NCBI RefSeq assembly: GCF_045062605.1
Contig: NZ_JBJGDW010000014.1
Span: 7,795-71,794, forward strand
Direction: 5' to 3'
Length of the DNA: 64,000 nucleotides
Source of the DNA: Deinococcus sp045062605
GTDB taxonomy: Bacteria > Deinococcota > Deinococci > Deinococcales > Deinococcaceae
Positions 60,200-64,000 of the stretch are shown piece by piece (position 1 is the first letter of the stretch; each line of letters begins with the position of its first letter). Both the position numbers and the translations under genes were made by a program. A model generated the notes under the pieces. The model made no database searches. It saw only the letters and a program-made list of their open reading frames with translations, and had not been told where the DNA came from.

Positions 60200-60985
60200 G
60201 TGAACGTTTCTATTTACCGGGTTCTTTCTGAGGCAGGAGAGGGAGGCAAAATTGTCGCCGTCTTTCCTGATGCGGACGGCGATTTGCAGGCCAGGGCGGC
60301 AGAGGCCAGCGCAACCCTGAGCGTGTTCGTGCAGTCGGCCAGCCTGTCTGAGGTTGCATTGCGAGTCTTCACGCCAAGCAAGGAGAAAGGCAGCTCGGAC
60401 AGCGCGGCAATTGCGGCACTGGCGCACTTGCGGACAAACCTGCTGGACGTGGCCGAGGTCCAGATGGGCGGCGAGACTCTGCCCGCCCAACTGTGCGGCG
60501 GCGAATGGCTGCTGCGTCAGGGCGTGCCAGACGTGATGGAGCGAGAGGCGGACCTCTCCCCCATCGGCCTGGGCGCTGAGCCGTGCTGGATTTCCAGTCT
60601 GGGACGGCCCAATCTGGTGGTGGAGGTTTCCGATCTGGCTGCACTGGACGCCTTCTCGCCGGACGCGGAGGCAATTTCAGCCGTCAACCGGGCGACGGAT
60701 ACAACAGGACTGATTCTCCTGACGGGAGGTGGACCGGGCCGCGCTGATCTGAGCTTCCGGGCTTTTGGACCGCTCAAGGGCTTTCTGGAGGACGCCGCCA
60801 GCAGCAACATGCTGGCCTGTGCGGTGGGCGTGCTGGGCGCATCTGGCCAGTTGCCTGCCGACACCAATCTGTTGCGCGCTTCTCAACGGATGCCGGGGCA
60901 ACCCGCGCGGCTGAGTGTGCAATTTGGGGAAGTCGGGACCGGGGTGGAAGTCTGGGTGGGTGGGGCAGCCACACCCCAGACATGA
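60200..60985 (+). CDS. PhzF-like protein lacking the catalytic Glu
   Basis: 261 residues. Weak but full-length match to PhzF/DAP-epimerase-like folds: NVSIYRVLSEAGEGGKIVAVFPD start, VALRVFTPSKEK, and a C-terminal ILLTGGGPGRADLSFRAFGPLKGFLEDAASSNMLACAVGVLG resembling the second-half motif. The usual SETAFV segment, with its catalytic Glu, reads TLSVFV here, and the GHA motif is replaced by SSDSAA. So it may be inactive or act differently. The start GTG 60200 is 20 bases after the homocitrate synthase stop; an in-frame GTG at 60173 overlaps that gene. Likely the same operon. Confidence 0.7.
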   Translation: MNVSIYRVLSEAGEGGKIVAVFPDADGDLQARAAEASATLSVFVQSASLSEVALRVFTPSKEKGSSDSAAIAALAHLRTNLLDVAEVQMGGETLPAQLCGGEWLLRQGVPDVMEREADLSPIGLGAEPCWISSLGRPNLVVEVSDLAALDAFSPDAEAISAVNRATDTTGLILLTGGGPGRADLSFRAFGPLKGFLEDAASSNMLACAVGVLGASGQLPADTNLLRASQRMPGQPARLSVQFGEVGTGVEVWVGGAATPQT

Positions 60986-61034
60986 ACAGCCCAGCGTCAC
61001 GTTACGCAGCGCGCCAAACCCCTAGACTGCGGGG

Positions 61035-62090
61035 ATGCAGCTCCTCCTCGACCTCCACCCCGACGCTTACCCGCTAGAAGGCTTCCGGCGCACGCAACTG
61101 CTGGAATGGGTTTATGTGCAGGGGGCCGGAACTTTTGACGGCATGAGCAACCTGCCCGCCGAGCTGCGGGCCGAGCTGACCGGGCAGTATCACCTCAACC
61201 CCTTCCGCGAGATTGAGACGGTTCGCAGCAGCGACGGCAGCGTCAAGTACCTGTTCACCCTGCAAGACGGGCGGCAGATGGAAGCGGTATATATGCCGTA
61301 CCTGGACCGCAAAACGGTCTGCGTGTCCACGATGGTGGGCTGCCCGGCCAAATGTTCGTTCTGCGCGACGGGGGCGATGGGTTTTGGGCGCAACCTGACC
61401 CCCGGCGAGATCGTGGGGCAGGTGCTGGCGGTGGCCGGGGGCGAGGGTCTGGCCCCGCGCGAGCTGCGGAATCTGGTGTTCATGGGCATGGGCGAGGCGA
61501 TGCTCAACTATGACCATACGATGGCAGCGGCGCGCATTCTGCTGCACCCACAGGCGCTGGGCATGAGCAAACGCCGCATCACACTGTCCACCGTGGGCAT
61601 TGCCAAGGGGATCACGCGGCTGGCCGCCGAGGACGATCTGGGCCTCAAGCTGGCGATCAGCCTGCACGCGCCCGACGAGGAAACCCGCCAGCGGATTATT
61701 CCCACCGGGGCGGCCAATTCCATTGCCGAGATCATGGCGGCGGCGCGCGAATATCAGGGCGTGACCGGGCGGCGTATCACCTTTGAATACACCATGCTGC
61801 GGGGCGTAAACGACGCGGTGTGGCAGGCCGAACTGCTGGCCGATCTGCTGCGCGGGCTGGTCAGCCACGTCAACCTGATCCCCATGAATCCCTGGGACGG
61901 CTCGGGTTTCCAGAGTACCTCTGAGGCCGATATTCAGGCGTTTTACGACACGCTGGAAGCGCGCGGCGTGGATGTCAGCGTGCGCCGTTCGCGCGGCAAG
62001 GATGCGGGGGCGGCTTGCGGGCAACTGGCCCTCAAGCGGCCCGGCGCGGTCAGCGGTTATTCGGCGGCTGGCCTGGGCGCGGCGCTGTAG
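61035..62090 (+). CDS. rlmN: 23S rRNA (adenine2503-C2)-methyltransferase RlmN
   Basis: 351 residues. Radical SAM methylase acting on A2503 of 23S rRNA, and on A37 of some tRNA. Cluster motif C-x3-C-x2-C in GCPAKCSFCATG; METxxIP-like start AVYMPYLDRKTVCVSTMVG; a second conserved Cys in GAACGQL at the end, used as methyl-carrier site; and EEAMLNYD-like GMGEAMLNYDHTMAA. Complete in all known parts. It starts 49 bases after the PhzF-like gene and may be co-transcribed. Confidence 0.95.
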   Translation: MQLLLDLHPDAYPLEGFRRTQLLEWVYVQGAGTFDGMSNLPAELRAELTGQYHLNPFREIETVRSSDGSVKYLFTLQDGRQMEAVYMPYLDRKTVCVSTMVGCPAKCSFCATGAMGFGRNLTPGEIVGQVLAVAGGEGLAPRELRNLVFMGMGEAMLNYDHTMAAARILLHPQALGMSKRRITLSTVGIAKGITRLAAEDDLGLKLAISLHAPDEETRQRIIPTGAANSIAEIMAAAREYQGVTGRRITFEYTMLRGVNDAVWQAELLADLLRGLVSHVNLIPMNPWDGSGFQSTSEADIQAFYDTLEARGVDVSVRRSRGKDAGAACGQLALKRPGAVSGYSAAGLGAAL

Positions 62091-62120
62091 ACCAGCCATG
62101 TCGTCAACCAGCCATGTCGT
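62091..62120 (+). repeat. Short tandem repeat after rlmN
   Basis: ACCAGCCATGTCGT occurs twice (62091-62104 and 62107-62120) with a 16-base period, followed by a partial third unit. It is in the 135-base non-coding gap before the TPR gene. Confidence 0.7.
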
Positions 62121-62225
62121 AGACCACTGGGCACAGGGCCGCCGGGTTCCCCCACTGCCGTAAGAGTTATGGAAAAAGCCGGGTGCTACGCTGAGGGTGT
62201 TTTAACGACCTCAGGAGGCTCCCAG

Positions 62226-63881
62226 GTGAAGCAAAAATTACGTTTCAGCCGTTCCAGACGCGCTGCATTGACGGGGCTGCTGCCCGGCCTGCTGCTGGGT
62301 TTTGCAGGCAGCGGTTCGGCCCAGACCATGATCGACACCGTCACGTCCATCGGCATCCAGAACACCTTGAATTCGGCCACCACCATCCCCAAAATCCCGA
62401 AATTGCCCACGGCGGCCCAGGGTGCCCAGGGACAGGCCGCACCCGCCTCGGCAAGTCCGTCACCGGCCACATCTCCCACCCCCGTCACCCCGCTGACCCC
62501 GGCACAGCAGGCGGGTCTGGAAAAAGCCCAGGCCGCCTACACCGCCAAAAACTATGCTCAGGCCCGCAGCAGTTTCGAGGCGCTGGTGGCGCAGAACTAC
62601 GGCAACCCGGAGCCGCACTTCGGGCTGGCGCTGTCCCTGCTGGCGCTGGGCAACGACAAGGGCGCGGCCTTTGAACTGCGGCAGTTCGTGACGCTGGCCC
62701 CGGACCGTTACGAGGGACCGTACAACCTGGGCGTGATCGCGGGCCGGGGCGGGGACCACGCTGGGGCGCTGCAACTGTACGGACAGGCCGCCACGTTGAT
62801 GGCGGGCAAGGCCAGCGCCTCTGCCCAGCGGCAGGTGCTGGAGGCGCTGGCCACCGAGCAGACCCGCATGGCCGACTTCACGGCCCTGAGCGCCACTCTG
62901 GGCCAGATCACGGCGCTGGCCCCGGACGACCTGGACGCCGCCTACCGGCTGGCCCAGGCCCGCACGCTGGCCGGGCAGGGGGCCGAGGCACTGCCGGGCC
63001 TGTACGCGCTGCTCCAGGCCGACGGCACCCGCATGGACGCGGCGCTGCTGCTGGCCGACATCTACATGGGCCAGGGACTGCCGGACCGCGCCGTGCGCGA
63101 GCTGGACGCCGCCGTGAAGCGCGTAAAAAAGGCCAGCGAGCGTTCGGCGCTGCTGCTGCGCAAGGCCGACATTCTGGCGGCGCAAGACGATACCCGTGGG
63201 GCGATGTTGGCAGCGAATGCAGCAACCAGAGCCGACAGATACAACGCCAGGGCTTTTGCGCGCGAGGGCGAGTTGCGGGCACTCCGCAATGACCGGCCCG
63301 GCGCACTGACCGCGTACCTGAGTGCGGTGCGGCTGGCCCCCGACAACGCCATATACCGAACGGCCCTGGCCGGGGTGCGCCTGACCCTGGGCCGCTTCGA
63401 CGAGGCCGCCGCCGACACCGCCGCCGCACTGAAACTGAAGCCCGACGCGGCCACTGCGGCGCGTGCGCTGTATGTGCGCGGCATCGCTGCCTACCGCCAG
63501 AACCGCCTGCTGGACGCGGTGGTCGCCCTCAAGGAAAGCCACAAGCGCCGCCCCGACGCCGATACCGCGCTGTGGCTGGGCCTGAGCTACTACGCCCAGC
63601 AGGACTACCCGGCGGCGGCGGGTGCCCTGGCCGACAGCGTGCGCCTCAGCCCCACGCCCACCGCCCGCATGAATCTGGCCTCTGCCCTGCTGGCCAGCGC
63701 CCGCTACCCTGAAGCCGAGGCCGTACTGCGCGGGTTGGTCACCGAGGACCCCAAAGCCGCCGACGCGTGGTACATGCTGGGACTGGCCCAGCGCTCACAG
63801 CGCCAGGACGATCAGGCCAGGGTTTCCCTGAAGACGGCAGCCAATCTGGGCAACGGCAAGGCCAAAGACGCCCTGAAGTAA
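62226..63881 (+). CDS. Secreted tetratricopeptide-repeat protein
   Basis: 551 residues. Signal peptide (ALTGLLPGLLLGFAGSGSAQ), a Pro/Ala-rich linker (about 55-95), then about ten TPR units to the C-terminus (AQAAYTAKNYAQARSSFEALVAQNYGNPEPHFGLALSLLALG; DALAAYLSAVRLAPDN-type; PDADTALWLGLSYYAQQDYPAAAGALADSVRLSP). Likely a scaffold in the periplasm. The start GTG 62226 is chosen because AGGAGG lies 8 bases upstream and the signal peptide follows. Bases 63882-64000 show nothing recognised. Confidence 0.87.
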   Translation: MKQKLRFSRSRRAALTGLLPGLLLGFAGSGSAQTMIDTVTSIGIQNTLNSATTIPKIPKLPTAAQGAQGQAAPASASPSPATSPTPVTPLTPAQQAGLEKAQAAYTAKNYAQARSSFEALVAQNYGNPEPHFGLALSLLALGNDKGAAFELRQFVTLAPDRYEGPYNLGVIAGRGGDHAGALQLYGQAATLMAGKASASAQRQVLEALATEQTRMADFTALSATLGQITALAPDDLDAAYRLAQARTLAGQGAEALPGLYALLQADGTRMDAALLLADIYMGQGLPDRAVRELDAAVKRVKKASERSALLLRKADILAAQDDTRGAMLAANAATRADRYNARAFAREGELRALRNDRPGALTAYLSAVRLAPDNAIYRTALAGVRLTLGRFDEAAADTAAALKLKPDAATAARALYVRGIAAYRQNRLLDAVVALKESHKRRPDADTALWLGLSYYAQQDYPAAAGALADSVRLSPTPTARMNLASALLASARYPEAEAVLRGLVTEDPKAADAWYMLGLAQRSQRQDDQARVSLKTAANLGNGKAKDALK

Positions 63882-64000
63882 AAAAGAGGGCTTTGAAGGA
63901 AAGAATTTGAAACTTCGGGTGCCAGGGGATCAAAGACCTCCAAAAAACAGCGCCAAGTTATGGGCCGCGATTTTCCGGCAGACATGCGCGCGGATTGATC

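Overview
The window is 64 kb of GC-rich bacterial chromosome that reads as Deinococcus or a very close relative. The grounds are a CrtI-type phytoene desaturase, the alpha-aminoadipate (AAA) lysine pathway genes homocitrate synthase and LysY, a fused SecD-SecF protein, a short IF-2 in a rimP-nusA-ylxR-infB operon, -10 boxes of the TATACT type with at least one predicted leaderless mRNA, and a phenylacetate operon with a PaaR-type operator as known from Thermus. No rRNA, tRNA, CRISPR array, prophage or intact insertion sequence was recognised.

Layout. 0-13 kb: 5' part of leuS with an attenuator-like leader, a beta-lactamase-fold protein, a BsuPI-domain protein, crtI, an aldo/keto reductase, a GNAT gene broken by two in-frame TAG codons, methylmalonyl-CoA mutase, DUF4259, a lipoprotein gene broken by TGA, ispG, a TetR/DUF2568 divergent pair and an MBL hydrolase. 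13-20 kb: a branched-chain amino acid (or related) ABC importer with two paralogous binding proteins and a GntR regulator. 20-25 kb: repeat and gene debris, then paaABCD and a polyprenyl synthase. 25-33 kb: a lipoprotein hydrolase, a NatAB-like exporter, a winged-helix protein, a small disordered protein, endonuclease III, a radical SAM protein and a tandem GNAT protein. 33-47 kb: FecR plus CHASE2-GGDEF, an ABC-F ATPase, a BIG2 lipoprotein, an MFS exporter, an aldo/keto reductase, MaoC-CitE, a second ABC exporter and minC. 48-56 kb: the rimP-nusA-ylxR-infB operon, a Gly-rich secreted protein and secDF. 56-64 kb: lysY, an orphan TctC protein, homocitrate synthase with a PhzF-like gene, rlmN and a secreted TPR protein.

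The genes work together mainly in acyl-CoA catabolism. The paa epoxidase operon and methylmalonyl-CoA mutase each carry a copy of the same palindrome, CNAACGNNCGTTNG, suggesting one regulator couples phenylacetyl-CoA breakdown to propionyl/methylmalonyl-CoA disposal. The MaoC-CitE pair is also of acyl-CoA type. lysY and homocitrate synthase belong to AAA lysine synthesis; ispG, polyprenyl synthase and crtI belong to isoprenoid/carotenoid synthesis but lie in separate transcription units.

The points most worth a second look are the leuS leader (leaderless mini-ORF plus mutually exclusive hairpins), the shared PaaR-like operator, nonsense codons in otherwise intact reading frames, two families of small dispersed repeats (one copy inside the paa operon), a tandemly duplicated PaaB, and an orphan promoter-terminator pair that may mark a small RNA.
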